This document shows, in pieces, positions 1 to 11,000 of a stretch of DNA of 64,000 nucleotides; position 1 is the stretch's first letter, and each line of letters begins with the position of its first letter. The DNA is from Mesostigma viride. Its lineage: Eukaryota > Streptophyta > Mesostigmatophyceae > Mesostigmatales > Mesostigmataceae. A program made the position numbers and the translations under genes. Under the pieces are notes generated by a model. It saw nothing but the letters and a program-made list of their open reading frames with translations, was not told the origin of the DNA and searched no databases. The stretch lies in NCBI GenBank assembly GCA_009746045.1, contig RPFO01000127.1:2005061-2069060 (forward strand). Direction: 5' to 3'.

Positions 1-170
1 GATGTGGCGGCACTTGGCGGCACGCTGGCTGCTGAGCTCCCCACCATCCCCACCGCCACCGCCACCCTCCTCGCCTCCACCCCCCCCCCTCCGTCTCCAC
101 CGACTCCATCACCGCCCAGCTCCGCGACATCGACCAGCGCCTCAAGGATAATGCAATCGCTATCGAGGTC

Positions 171-816
171 TTGCAGAACACAGCAGGCCTCACCGCCCAG
201 GCAGTGAAGGACATCGCCGCCAAGCCAGCCCCGGCTGGCCTGGCCGGCGATGCTCCTCCCATCACGACCTGGGCGGACATGCTTAAGCAACATACCACCT
301 CCACCACCTCCGCCGTCGCAGCCCAGCTCCAGCGGCAGACGCTTGACCTCCGCGAGGAGGCCGAGCTCGCCAAGCGCAGCCTCAACGTCATTGTCAAGAA
401 TCTCAAGATGGAGGAAGGTGAGAATTCCGAGAAGCTTGCGCGTGCTTTTGAGAGAGAAATCCTTGATCGCATGGGCCTTACTGGTGAGATCGAGCTGGCC
501 GCCCACCGCCTTCCCCGCGCGCGGGGTAAGGCCGGGCCGCCCCCGCTCCTTCTCACCTTTAAGACCCCGGCGGACAAGATTTCTTTTCTCAGACGCCGCA
601 AGCGGCTCGAGAAGACTCTCTTCACCCTTGACTGACGACTTGACCCTGGCACAGCAACAACGGCGACGGGAGCTATGGCCGACCTACCTCCAGCTCCGGC
701 AGACCAAGGCGGGCCAGCCGGTGTACTGGAAGGGGGCGGCCATCTACGTCGGCCACAAGCCCTGGCAAGCGACCCCCTCGACCACCGCGGCCCCAGCAAC
801 TCCAGCCCCAGCCTAG
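171..816 (+). pseudogene. L1-type ORF1 protein (RNA-binding), one frameshift
   Basis: The reading frame from 171 gives a charged coiled-coil-like stretch, then a segment beginning RSLNVIVKNLKMEEGE with a later AAHRLPRARG. This is the layout of the RRM-like domain of LINE ORF1 proteins, which bind the element's own RNA. It ends in TLD at a TGA at 633-635. Shifting one base, the next frame continues with TDDLTLAQQQRRREL and PVYWKGAAIYVGHKPW to a stop near 816. Other copies in this window read LDDDLTPAQQQ without a break, so one inserted base around 628-634 inactivates this copy. The start lies further upstream, and the Pro-rich frames at 4-207 belong to the same N-terminal part. Assignment to LINE ORF1 is by pattern, not by a search. 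Confidence 0.65.
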
Positions 817-1164
817 GGGAATACAGCAGTAGTGTAGAATAGTTAGACAGTGGCCTTGTACATGCCCGCCTACTACAGTGACTATACCAGCTAAGGCCTA
901 GCCTTTTTAGTCATGTACATGTGTGCCTATGATGAGCCACCCTCCAGATGATGCCTAGCTTTATTTAATTATGCAGTGCCCATGCAGGGAGTAACTCCCT
1001 GCTGAGCAGCCATGCCCTAGCTTTTTGTATAGCTATGCTGATCTTCCCCCCCATGACAGGCTCCCCCTTCGCTGGGCATAGCTTGAAGATCATGGGGATG
1101 CAAGTGCCCTGGTGCACCTAGAGCAAGGGTCCTTTACATCCCCACCCTTGCAGGAAGTAGCTTA

Positions 1165-1453
1165 ATTAATTAATTAATTAATTAAACTCGTGCTCCCGTT
1201 GGGGAGTCACGGAGCACCGAAGTGCTTTTAATCCCTGTGTGTGCACTACAGGAGAAAGGGCAGAGACCCCCAGTCTCCTTCATGCCAAAGGCATGCCACA
1301 GCTGCAATCGGGCGCGGCTAGCTAAAAGGACAGGCTAACGATCCGGCAAACTGTGGGTGCAATAAGACCCATGTGAGCATGTCATAGCAAGGAGCGTGGG
1401 CAAGTAATCTGAACATAGCCAGGGCGTAGCATGGCTGTACTAGAAGTAGCTTA
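1165..1453 (-). mobile_element. Nested short non-autonomous retroelement with (TTAA)n tail and target duplication
   Basis: This segment interrupts copy 1: the 11-mer GAAGTAGCTTA is present at both 1154-1164 and 1443-1453, while the uninterrupted copy at 43 kb has it once. Read on the minus strand it ends in a CTCCCCAACGGGAG hairpin (1193-1206) and a TTAA repeat tail. A relative lies on the plus strand at about 31517-31790. I see no clear Pol III box B, so it may be a SINE or a 3'-end-only LINE derivative. Confidence 0.65.
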
Positions 1454-1734
1454 GGATGTATGATAGGCCATATGCCCCTTTCTCAAGGGCTATGTGCTAC
1501 ATATACTCCCAACGGAGTTATGTTACAATTCAATTCAATTCAATTCAATGGGTGGAGGTGGGCGAAGCGCCGCGTAATCAAACTAACTCTAAACTATATA
1601 TTAAAAATATAATTACTTACAGCAGAGTGAAATCACTCAAACCAAAGCAAACGCCCAGCTATAAACCTATATACAGAGCCATGTCAAAGCTCTATACTAC
1701 GATAAGACCAATGGAAACGCCTAACGGGAGGAAC

Positions 1735-2301
1735 CTAATAGCCCTGCTGCACCGCAAAATCAGCCCGCGTACGGCGGAGCATGATGTCAGCCATGGCCCG
1801 AGTCAGCGCCACCGACAGGCGCTGACGCCAATATGACGTCCAGGTCCGCGCCGACCATGGGGCCCGCTGGCCCTCCAGGTCCAGCCGGTCCTCCCGGAGC
1901 CGGCAACACTCCTTGAAGAAGGCGGAGGTCAGGGGCCCCATGGCCCCAAACTCCTCCAGGACAAAGGGCACCACACGATGGTGCCCGACGTCGCCGTAGG
2001 CCAGGAGCTTGGCCCGCTCCGCCCGGTCCGCCGTGTAACCTGCCGTGAGGGAGGCCCCAGCCACGTGGCTAAGAGCCAAGGGCCGCGCCACCGAAACGTC
2101 AATAAGCAGATGCCGGCCACCCCCCTCAAAGTCCAGCACCACGATGTCAGGCCAGTGGTTGGGGGAATAGAAGGCAGCGCCATCCGCATCCTCGGACCGG
2201 ATGTTCGCGTGGGGGAAAACCGACCGAATCATGGCGAGCACCACCGTCAGGAGGACAGTGTGCAAATACAAATACCAATTCTGATTCTGTTGGCCCCCCA
2301 T
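1735..2301 (-). pseudogene. C-terminal fragment of a LINE-type reverse transcriptase (PD-(D/E)XK-like tail)
   Basis: An open frame of 188 codons contains DIVVLDFEGGGRHLLIDVSV, then a run of alanines and charged residues, then VVPFVLEEFGAMGP and a Trp/Arg-rich end. The order (hydrophobic-D strand, L(I/V)DV strand, a spaced Y, then PFV-E-FG-GP) is typical of the nuclease-like tail that follows the reverse transcriptase in many non-LTR elements of algae. No RT motifs are found upstream, so this is a 3' fragment. The region 1556-1735 just after its stop resembles 49726-49800 and probably is this element's 3' end. Family assignment is from memory of the motif order. Confidence 0.5.
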
Positions 2302-2379
2302 GCAGGCATATAGATAGGCATATAGATAGGCATATATATAGTCTAGAAAATCCTAACTGCACTACTCAGCAAAGCCGTG

Positions 2380-4204
2380 GGCCGGGAGGATATATGCAAC
2401 ACATATCCCTGATAAGGGGCATATGGTAATTTTAATACACTCTAGGCGATGTCCAACCTGCAGATGGTGGGTGTAAACTGCCACCTACTCGGGGTGCACA
2501 ACTGAGGTGCACCTGCACCACCACTGTGTGTGGAAGATCATCATGGCTATACAACAAGCGCTAGGGCATGGCTTCTCAACAGAGCCGGTGACTCGCTGCA
2601 TAGGCAGAGCGTAGCTAAATTCTTAATGCAGCATCCATGGGGGGCCCATTATAGGCATGGCTTGGCTAAATTCTGAATTAAGGCGTCGCCCATGGGGGGC
2701 CATTATGGGCGCACGTACATGCGCGTACGCCACTATATGCTAGGCTAAGCCTGACTAATCTACACTACTGTTATATATTCCCTAGACTGAGGTTGCTGGG
2801 GTGGCAGGAGGTGCCTGCCAGGGCTTGTGGTCAAGCTACGTGGATGACGCACCGCCCGCCTCCAGTATACCGGTTTCCCCCATGCGCTCTGCCGGAGCTG
2901 AAGTTAGGTCGGCCATAGCTCGCGTCGCCGTTGTTGCTGGGCCACCTGGGGTCAAATCGTCGTCCAGCGTGTAGCGAGTCCGCGAGAGCTTCTTGCGGCA
3001 TTTAAGGAACGACAGCTTATCCGCCATGTAGGTGAGGAGCACGGGGGTCGGGCCAGCCTCAGTTACCGGCCCCGCGCGCGGGGGAGGCGGACAGCCAAAA
3101 TCCGCAGCTCACCAGTGCATGAGTTGCATGGCCCGGGCACTGAAAATGTCGCGCCTAAACGCCATGAGAAGCGTCTCCGAGGTCTCATCTACCAGCTGGT
3201 CGAAGTGCTTGACTATGACATTCAGTGTGGCTGCGCTTGTCGAGCCCGGCCTAGCTCCTCACGAAGGTCGAGTGCTTGTTGCTTGAGCTGTGCCGCGATG
3301 GTGGCCGGAGGTGGTGGAGGTGGTGGAGGTGGTGGAGGTGGTGGAGGTGGTGTGGTGCTTCAGCAAGTCCGCCCGGCCCGGTCTGGGTGGAAGGAGCATC
3401 GCTGGCCGGGCCAGCAGATGCATGCCGGCTGGGCAGCGATGTCCTTCACCGCCTGGGCGGTGAGGCCTGCGGTGTCTTGCAGGCACTCAATGGCCATGGC
3501 GCGTTGGCGTGGATGCGCTGGTCGATGTCGAGGAGCTGGGCCTTGATGTCGGCAGTGGAGGCGGAGGTGGCAGTGGAAAGGTGAGGGAGCTCAGTAGCCA
3601 GCGTGCCCGCCCCATTGCTGCCACTTCTGCAGCGAGGGGGGTCGTGAACGTGCATGCTGCTGGAGGGCTTCCGTGAGGATGGAACGGAGTGTCGGTGCGG
3701 AGATGGATGGAGCCCAGATCTCGCCATCAGAGCGCATGAGAAGGGAGTTGAGAATGGTGTGCTGGAGTTGGGGGCGGGCTTGCCCGAACAGAAAGTCTCG
3801 GCACATGTAATTGGGGCCGTCGGGGTTGATGAGGCGATTGATGTCGTGGAGATGGAGGCCCAGGTCGTAAAGCGAGGCGTAGTCCCCAAATTTAGAAGAG
3901 GAAATGCATGGCAGTTGCTGGAGCCAGGTCGGTCCAGACGTGATCGTCGACCTTGAAAGGTTGATTGGGGCCGGAAGCGCGGTTCAGTTGGGCGTGGTTC
4001 TGCTGGGCGAGCTGCGTTTAGGATCTGGCGATGCCGAGGGCGAGGCCGCAGGAGCCGAGCTAGTGCTCTACTAACGCTTGACTTAGTGGTCTCGCTGCCT
4101 GGCAGGCCGGGCGGCATTGCAGCCGAAGCTGCAGGCGAATTTTCTTGGCTCATCGCAGCCGCCAGGCTGCATAGGTTGCGTAGTCTCGAGCGTTTGCTCG
4201 TCAT
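2380..4204 (-). mobile_element. ORF1-only non-LTR retrotransposon copy (copy 2), degenerate
   Basis: On the minus strand, ORF1-like coding sequence (about 4204 to 2860) is followed by the same type of 3' region seen after copy 1, ending near 2380. Recognisable blocks are ADKLSFLKCRKKLSRTRYTL followed by DDDLTP at 3027-2955, DIDQRIHANA near 3520, and MCRDFLFGQARPQLQHTILN from 3806 in another frame. Several frame changes make it non-functional. A (GGTGGA)n run sits at about 3308-3350. Confidence 0.65.
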
Positions 4205-5058
4205 AATATTGCGTTTTTAGTTTCGGAAAAATATATCAGCGTGTGCATCTTAGAAAGACGAAGCGATAGTGATATTCATGGCCGACTTTGGTGCCCAAAG
4301 GTGAAAGTTATGAGCTCCGCCGTCAGCCATGGCTACCTTGTGGCTCGTGGCTTCGTGGCTCGTGGAACTGCTCGGATTGCATGTGCACATGATTGTGGAT
4401 TAACAGCTAGCTACATGAATCTAGCTATCAAGGAGCTATAGCCGTTTGGAACATTGCACACTTAGTCTAGCTAGTACATCTATTGGAGGTGGGTGGTCAT
4501 TTGCAAGGGTTTTGATTTTAGTCACAACTGAAAGATGTGATCATGGACGAGCTTGCCGCTAGCTTTGATTCACCCAGGCGGAGGGGAGCTAGATTAATGA
4601 ATTAACTAAAATCACGTAAACTATATGGAGCGTACATAAGAAACGTGCCATGCTTCATAGAAATATGTCATACAGTGTCGCCATGACTAGATTATGCCCT
4701 TCATGTCCCTCCTCCATACCCTGAAAGAAAACTAACAGGTGCACGGTTTCTTACAACACTGTTTCTTACAACACTGACCAAGTTTTGCCCTACCAAGCCC
4801 GTGCTGTTTGCATCATTGATCGCCAGGCTCTTGAGGAAAGCACAGAAAACCAGGTACATACAGGTTGTGTTTAGTGATTTCCCCTTACATCCCCAGGAAG
4901 CTTCCCAACAACGTCCAAAAGATCTCCCCGACAGAAAACGTCTGCGACTGGCACCGCGCTTCGAGGTATTCGGCCCAACCCAAGGCCCAACACAAGGCCT
5001 GCATGCGATGTTCACACAGGTATCGCGCTGTGCGCTCTTGGGTCCAACACCCATGTCA
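4205..5058. other. Spacer and 3' flank of the ALADIN gene
   Basis: No coding region is recognised here. The stretch nearest the ALADIN stop should be its 3' UTR. Frames that cross it show no conserved motif. Confidence 0.5.
4751..4770 (-). promoter_or_regulatory. Candidate poly(A) signals of the ALADIN gene
   Basis: Two TGTAA pentamers occur on the minus strand (4751-4755 and 4766-4770), about 290-310 nt after the ALADIN stop. TGTAA is the usual poly(A) signal of chlorophytes. Placement is suggestive only. Confidence 0.35.
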
Positions 5059-8000
5059 TCAAGCGCTTTTCTTGTAGTAGAGCGGGTAAACCGACACACA
5101 TCCGGTGCTCCATGCCTGCACATTTCCCACAAAGATGCAGCATTCGCAAAGTTAGCATAGGCAACCAAAGCTCAAGCTGTACGACCGGGTAACATTTTGC
5201 TAGTTGTGTGGCATAGCAGGCACTGCAAACTCGCCACGCACAGGACACAGCCAAGTTATGTAACGTGAACTTCAGTTCATTTGACTTAGTTTGATTCCAT
5301 GCTAACTCACCACACAGAGCAGCGCACCCCTCGGCCGGTTCGGGTGGAACTCCATGTGGGTCACGCACGCGCGCTTTGGGCCCCGGATCAGTCCACTGCA
5401 CGGCAACCGGTCACACGCAGCATGTCTGGCCAGAGCATGATCTATTTGGTTGTTGGACAAACAAGATTGTGTCATGGCAAGCATGTGGGTGTTGGTCGTG
5501 CATGCGCCAGCAACTGCTCCGCGCGCCAAGAAGGGGAACACACCCACAACCCACCTATAGACGCAGTACCCTGTGCCTCAACGACTGGTCTACAGCTGAA
5601 GCTCTGGCGCAAGCATTAGAAAAAAAAGGGAGGCTGGTACTTTATGCAGGGACAAAAAGATGAACGCACGTATAGCAGCGGGTGTGTCCGCACGCCCCTG
5701 CAGTGTACTGGCAGGACTAGAGTGACCCAAGCACGAGGGGCAGGACTAGAGTGACCCATGTACTGGCAGGACTAGAGTGACCCAAGCATGAGGGGTGACC
5801 CAAGCACTAGATCGACACCGCAACATTACCCCCACACCGAACGTACATGAGCGTGAGGGAGATCATGGGGTACTGGCGCGTGGAGAACAGCGCGACCAGA
5901 TCCTCGGGCCCTTCTCGTCCCGCACCGTGGTCGTTGCCGCCATCCGCACCATCGCCACCAGCGCTGTCACCACCACCACCCGCGTGGTCGCCAGGGTAGC
6001 GCATGCCCTCTCCTTCGGCAAGGGAGGAGCCGGATGGGGGGCATGAACGTCGCAAAACTATCGCCAGGCGGTCACCCAGGGCATCCCAGGCCGACATGCG
6101 CGCGTGCAGCTGCGCACCCTCGTGCCTGCGCGTCATGCGTTCCGCATGCGCTCCACATGCGTGATTCAACGGGGGCGGGAGGGGAAAGGACGAGGGGGGT
6201 GGAAGCAAGGTAGGAATAGTCAGGGGCGAGGGGGGTGGAAGCAAGGTAGGAATAGTCAGGGGCGAGGGGGGTGGAAGCAAGGTAGGAATAGTCAGGGGCG
6301 AGGGCGGTGGAAGCAAGGTAGGAATAGTCAGGGGCGAGGGGGGTGGAAGCAAGGTAGGAATAGTCAGGGGCGAGGGGGGTGGAAGCAAGGTAGGAATAGT
6401 CAGGGGCGAGGGGGGTGGAAGCAAGGTAGGAATAGTCAGGGGCGAGGGGGGTGGAAGCAAGGTAGGAATAGTCAGGGGCGAGGGGGGTGGAAGCAAGGTA
6501 GGAATAGTCAGGGGCGAGGGGGGTGGAAGCAAGGTAGGAATAGTCAGGGGCGAGGGGGGTGGAAGCAAGGTAGGAATAGTCAGGGGCGAGGGATTCAGCC
6601 AAGGAACGAAACATAATCTAGACCCCACTAAGCAGATCCGGGACACGAAACAATCCAAAATGGGGGAATGGGGAAACACATGTGCTTATGGTAACGTGTG
6701 CTTACCACACAAGAAGGCGGTGGCATGGACAGCACGACGTGTGTCCCTACAAAGACCAAAAAATGCACTAGAAATATCATAGATTTGCGTCACAGGAGTG
6801 CACGCCCCGGTGCTCACCTCAGCTCGGGATACCTCTGGCACACGTCCGGCAAGTCCACCGGCAGCAGGTTGGCGTCTGCAGGCGCAAGCACCGACGCAGG
6901 CAATGCACACATCAAACGCCAGTGGGCTAATGGTCCTGCCAGTGGTGAGCATACAGCAATCTGGTGCGGCGACCCGCGTGCCAGCAGCAGGCAGCTTGCA
7001 TGCCTTGTCAGGGGCTCTGCAAACATGCAGCTGAGTGCGGGAAAGGAACGGCTAAATGCGCGCACATGTGGCGTTGCTGCCCACAACATATGCATCTCAC
7101 ACTGTCCAATCCTTTCATCTCACAAGGGCCCGCATGTGGGGTAGACAAGCACATGACACAAGGATAAACAGTGGGCTGGGAGCAGATGTGACCCACACGG
7201 GCTGGGAGAAGGTGTGACCCACGTGTGCGCCATATGCGGAACCACCAAGCGCCTAGCGCTGCACCAGCTCGGAAAGTCCTCATCAAGGCAGCAAAGCAAA
7301 CCATGGCCACCCATGGCCTCTCCTAGGTTGTGAGCATATCGCCCCTACTTAAATTGGTAATTTATCGCCCCTAATAAAAATGGATACCGCCCTTCGCCCA
7401 CTTCTTGATGAGGCCAGTTTTCCGCAAATGCAAATACATTTGGCGGCAAGAAAAGGAAGAAATTCGGTGGACACTAATTTCACAAGCCAAGAAGAGAAGA
7501 AATGGCATGGTAAGTGCAATGACCTTCCAACAGCTACTCTCCCACGCAGTTTCTTACCTCCACCAGTCCGTGTGCATCCAGCAAACTGTGGGCCCCTCGC
7601 CACCTTGCAGTGATGTACACCGATCTATTGACCCCTCACCACCTGTTAGCGAAGTACAAATACTAGCAAAGACGTACCGAGTGACGGCGGCGGCGCCGTG
7701 AGGTACAGCGCGGCGGCTTGCTGCGGCGCGCCCAACCCGATAAACAGCGCGCGACCGGAGGGCGCCCACGCCGCTTGCTGGGAGACAGAGCAACCACCCG
7801 CATGCAGATGCCAGGGGGATGGACCAGGGCGCACGGGGGATGATGAGCATACATGCCATGCGAATGCATGGTGACCACAGGCACGGTGGTCATACAATTG
7901 TTATGGAAACTGCAAGACAGAGCCTCTCACGTCTCCTACACCTGCAAGACAGAGCCACTCACGTCTCCTACACCTGCAAGACAGAGCCTATCACGTCTCC

Positions 8001-11000
8001 TACACCTGCAAGACAGAGCCACTCACGTCTCCTACACCTGCAAGACAGAGCCACTCACGTCTCCTACACCTGCAAGACAGAGCCTCTCACGTCTCCTACA
8101 CCTGCAAGACAGAGCCACTCACGTCTCCTACACCTGCAAGACAGAGCCTCTCACGTCTCCTACACCTGCAAGACAGAGCCTCTCACGTCTCCTACACCTG
8201 CAAGACAGAGCCTCTCACGTCTCCTACACCTGCAAGACAGAGCCTCTCACATCTCCTGCACCTGCAAGACAGAGCCTCTCACGTCTCCTACACCTGCAAG
8301 ACAGAGCCACTCACGTCTCCTACACCTGCAAGACAGAGCCACTCACGTCTCCTACACCTGCAAGACAGAGCCACTCACGTCTCCTACACCTGCAAGACAG
8401 AGCCACTCACGTCTCCTACACCTGCAAGACAGAGCCACTCACGTCTCCTACACCTGCAAGACAGAGCCACTCACGTCTCCTACACCTGCAAGACAGAGCC
8501 ACTCACGTCTCCTACACCTGCAAGACAGAGCCACTCACGTCTCCTACACCTGCAAGACAGAGCCACTCACGTCTCCTACACCTGCAAGACAGAGCCACTC
8601 ACGTCTCCTGCACCTGCAAGACAGAGCCACTCACGTCTCCTACAACGTGTTACCTATCCTGCCTGCGCGTGTGGCCGCCTGCGCGTGTGGCTGCCTGCGC
8701 GTGTGGCTGCAGAGGCATCTACACCTACGCGAGCCCTGCGGGTTGTGGCGGACTTGTCGGGCAATGTCCCGGTTACTGGTTGTGGAGGATGGGGCATTCT
8801 GGTCATAAGAGCCGTGTCTTGGGCAACCAACGTGCGCAACCCTAGTGGTAGTCCCTAATCCACGGCCACCCTTTATGGGCTGCGCAATAGCCACCGTCGT
8901 TGGCCACTCACCCGGATGGCCACGTGGCCCCCACCCCACTTCTCGTGCGTCCATCGGGCCGTCTCCCAGATCTGGAAGCACGACGAGCTGCCAGCGACCA
9001 ACAGAGTAGAGTGCGCCAGAAGAGTATGCGCACACGAGCACACGCACGTTACCAACAGAGTAGAGTGCGCGAGAAGAGTATGCGCACACGAGCACACGCA
9101 CGCGACCAACAGAGTGGAGTACGCACACAGACACCATCGGCACAGGTGGTGAGGCCGGCGGCTACACACATGCGCACACATAGACAGATAAGCACACACA
9201 TGCGGACGCATGCATACACCTACACACATAAGCACCGCAGCAAACGCCTTTAAACAGGTTGGGCGACCCCAGACCACGGGCAGATATACAGTCTGCGCCC
9301 TATTACCTAATATGCACACCCTATGTATGCGTCCTAAGTATGCACCCTATGAACGCGGCCTGGTGCAGAGAGACCAGGGCACCAGGGGCATGTTAAGGGC
9401 CCGCAGGGTGTGCAGGACCAGCCATGGCATGGCACATGCGTGAGGGAACGTAGCAGGTCCAATGCCATCAGCAAACTCAGGTATTGATGCCAGGATGCGC
9501 ACCAAACAAACAGGGGCCACGCACTGGTCCCCTGCCTCTAAATTTCCGCTGGTATTCCCCCAGTCATGCGCACACTTTAATTAATCTCCCCCACTTAGGC
9601 TGGGCCGCATTACACGTCCATGGGCACAACATGCAAATCATTCTTGGCAGTGTTGGTGGGCCGGGGGATATGGTGGCTTGTGCCAATGAAAAACTGCAAT
9701 CCACAGTCCAACCAACCGTTGGAAACAGTTGCCTTCCATGGCACGCCTTCCCTGGCAAACACTGGCACCCGTCACTCACTTGGCCAAACACGGGCACCCG
9801 TCACTCACTTGGCCAAGGCGCACCAAAGGTAGTCGTCGGTGGGTGACCATCGCAGCAGCGCCGCCCCGGCTGCCCCGTTGAGCGTCTCGCGCCCGCCTGT
9901 CCCGTCCCACATGCCCACCGACGGCAGGGGAGGAGAGGAGCGTGGCAGGGATGACCCGGACACCGTTGCACCCACAGTACATGGATTCGTTAGCACATGG
10001 TCTAGGCCACGAGGCTGCTGCGAGTGTGTGCACGGTGGGAAGCAGACACTCCAAGCATGAGGGCATGCGACAAGTCACGTCCCTGGACCGTGGGGCGCCA
10101 TACTGACCTCGATGCGCCATCCACCGAACTGCCCACGCAGCAATGCAGGCGTCCGTCACAGGAATCTATCAGCCATGGGTGCGACACCGACGGCATTTGT
10201 GGGTAAAGATGGCAGTTGGTGGGGCAGCAATGCCATGCCATGCAATGCCATGCCAGGGGACGCTTGGATTCAAGCGGTGTGCAGATCTACCACTGCGCAA
10301 AGGAACATTGCTCATGAATAAAATTACAGGGGGTGTGGCATGACGCATGCTCATGCCAAGCCGCGTGGGGATTTCCTGTGGACGCATCCCCTTCCACTCA
10401 CCCGTGGACACGTCCCACACGGTGACGTTGCTAGAAGTAACGCTGCCCACCGCCAGCAGCGTGCTGCATGAACCAAATAAGAAGCCACACCATCATGCCC
10501 GATGGCCACAAAACCATGGCAGGACACCAAGCATGGCAGGACACCAAGCATGGCAGGACACCAAGCATGGCAGGACACCAGCCGGCGGGCAGTACCACCA
10601 TGGGAGGTTTCGCAGTTGCGACCGCGGGATGAGGCCGATTGTTTCCGTAGGTATGGCAGAAAATGTTAAGGATCGTCGCAGAAGACCACACAAGCGAGTG
10701 CCCAGAAAATGTGGATTTGGCCCTTGCGTATGGCACACAGGCAAGAACAAAGCCTTGGGCGACTGCTCGTCCCACAATTGAATGGCAGCAGAGAGTGGCC
10801 AACCTAACAACGCTCCTGTCAAACATCTCACACCACCTGCCAGGGGCTCCAAGGTTCACATGCGCTCTTGGGCCAACCGGGGGGGAGGAAAGGAGGACTG
10901 GATGGCAGCTTGCTTACACTTACATCAGGCAGACTGGCAATCGCTTACCCTACAAGTGCCCATAGACATCAAGGTGACCTGAAGGGAAGACTGCTATTCC

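Larger units (their letters stand above)
1..1550 (+). mobile_element. ORF1-only non-LTR retrotransposon copy (copy 1), 5' end outside the window
   Basis: An ORF1-like coding part (to about 816) is followed directly by a non-coding 3' region that ends in a hairpin (CTCCCAACGGAG, 1506-1517) and a short (CAATT)n tail at about 1526-1549. No endonuclease or reverse-transcriptase sequence lies between ORF1 and the 3' end. The 3' region is nearly identical to an insertion at 43041-43240 and resembles the ends at 2380-2830 (minus), 28560-28830 and 31800-31910. A 289-bp second element is nested at about 1165-1453. Confidence 0.7.

Noticed and set aside
5807-6679. 290-codon minus frame with LTIPTLLPPPSP repeats
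   Set aside because: Only the part below 6125 is an ALADIN exon; the repeats are the intronic 36-bp array.
7909-8645. CRISPR-like regular 32-bp repeats
   Set aside because: Repeats are head to tail with no spacers, and the genome is eukaryotic with spliced genes.
7819-8845. Two 330-codon repetitive frames
   Set aside because: They are created by the 32-bp minisatellite in an ALADIN intron; the real gene is on the other strand.
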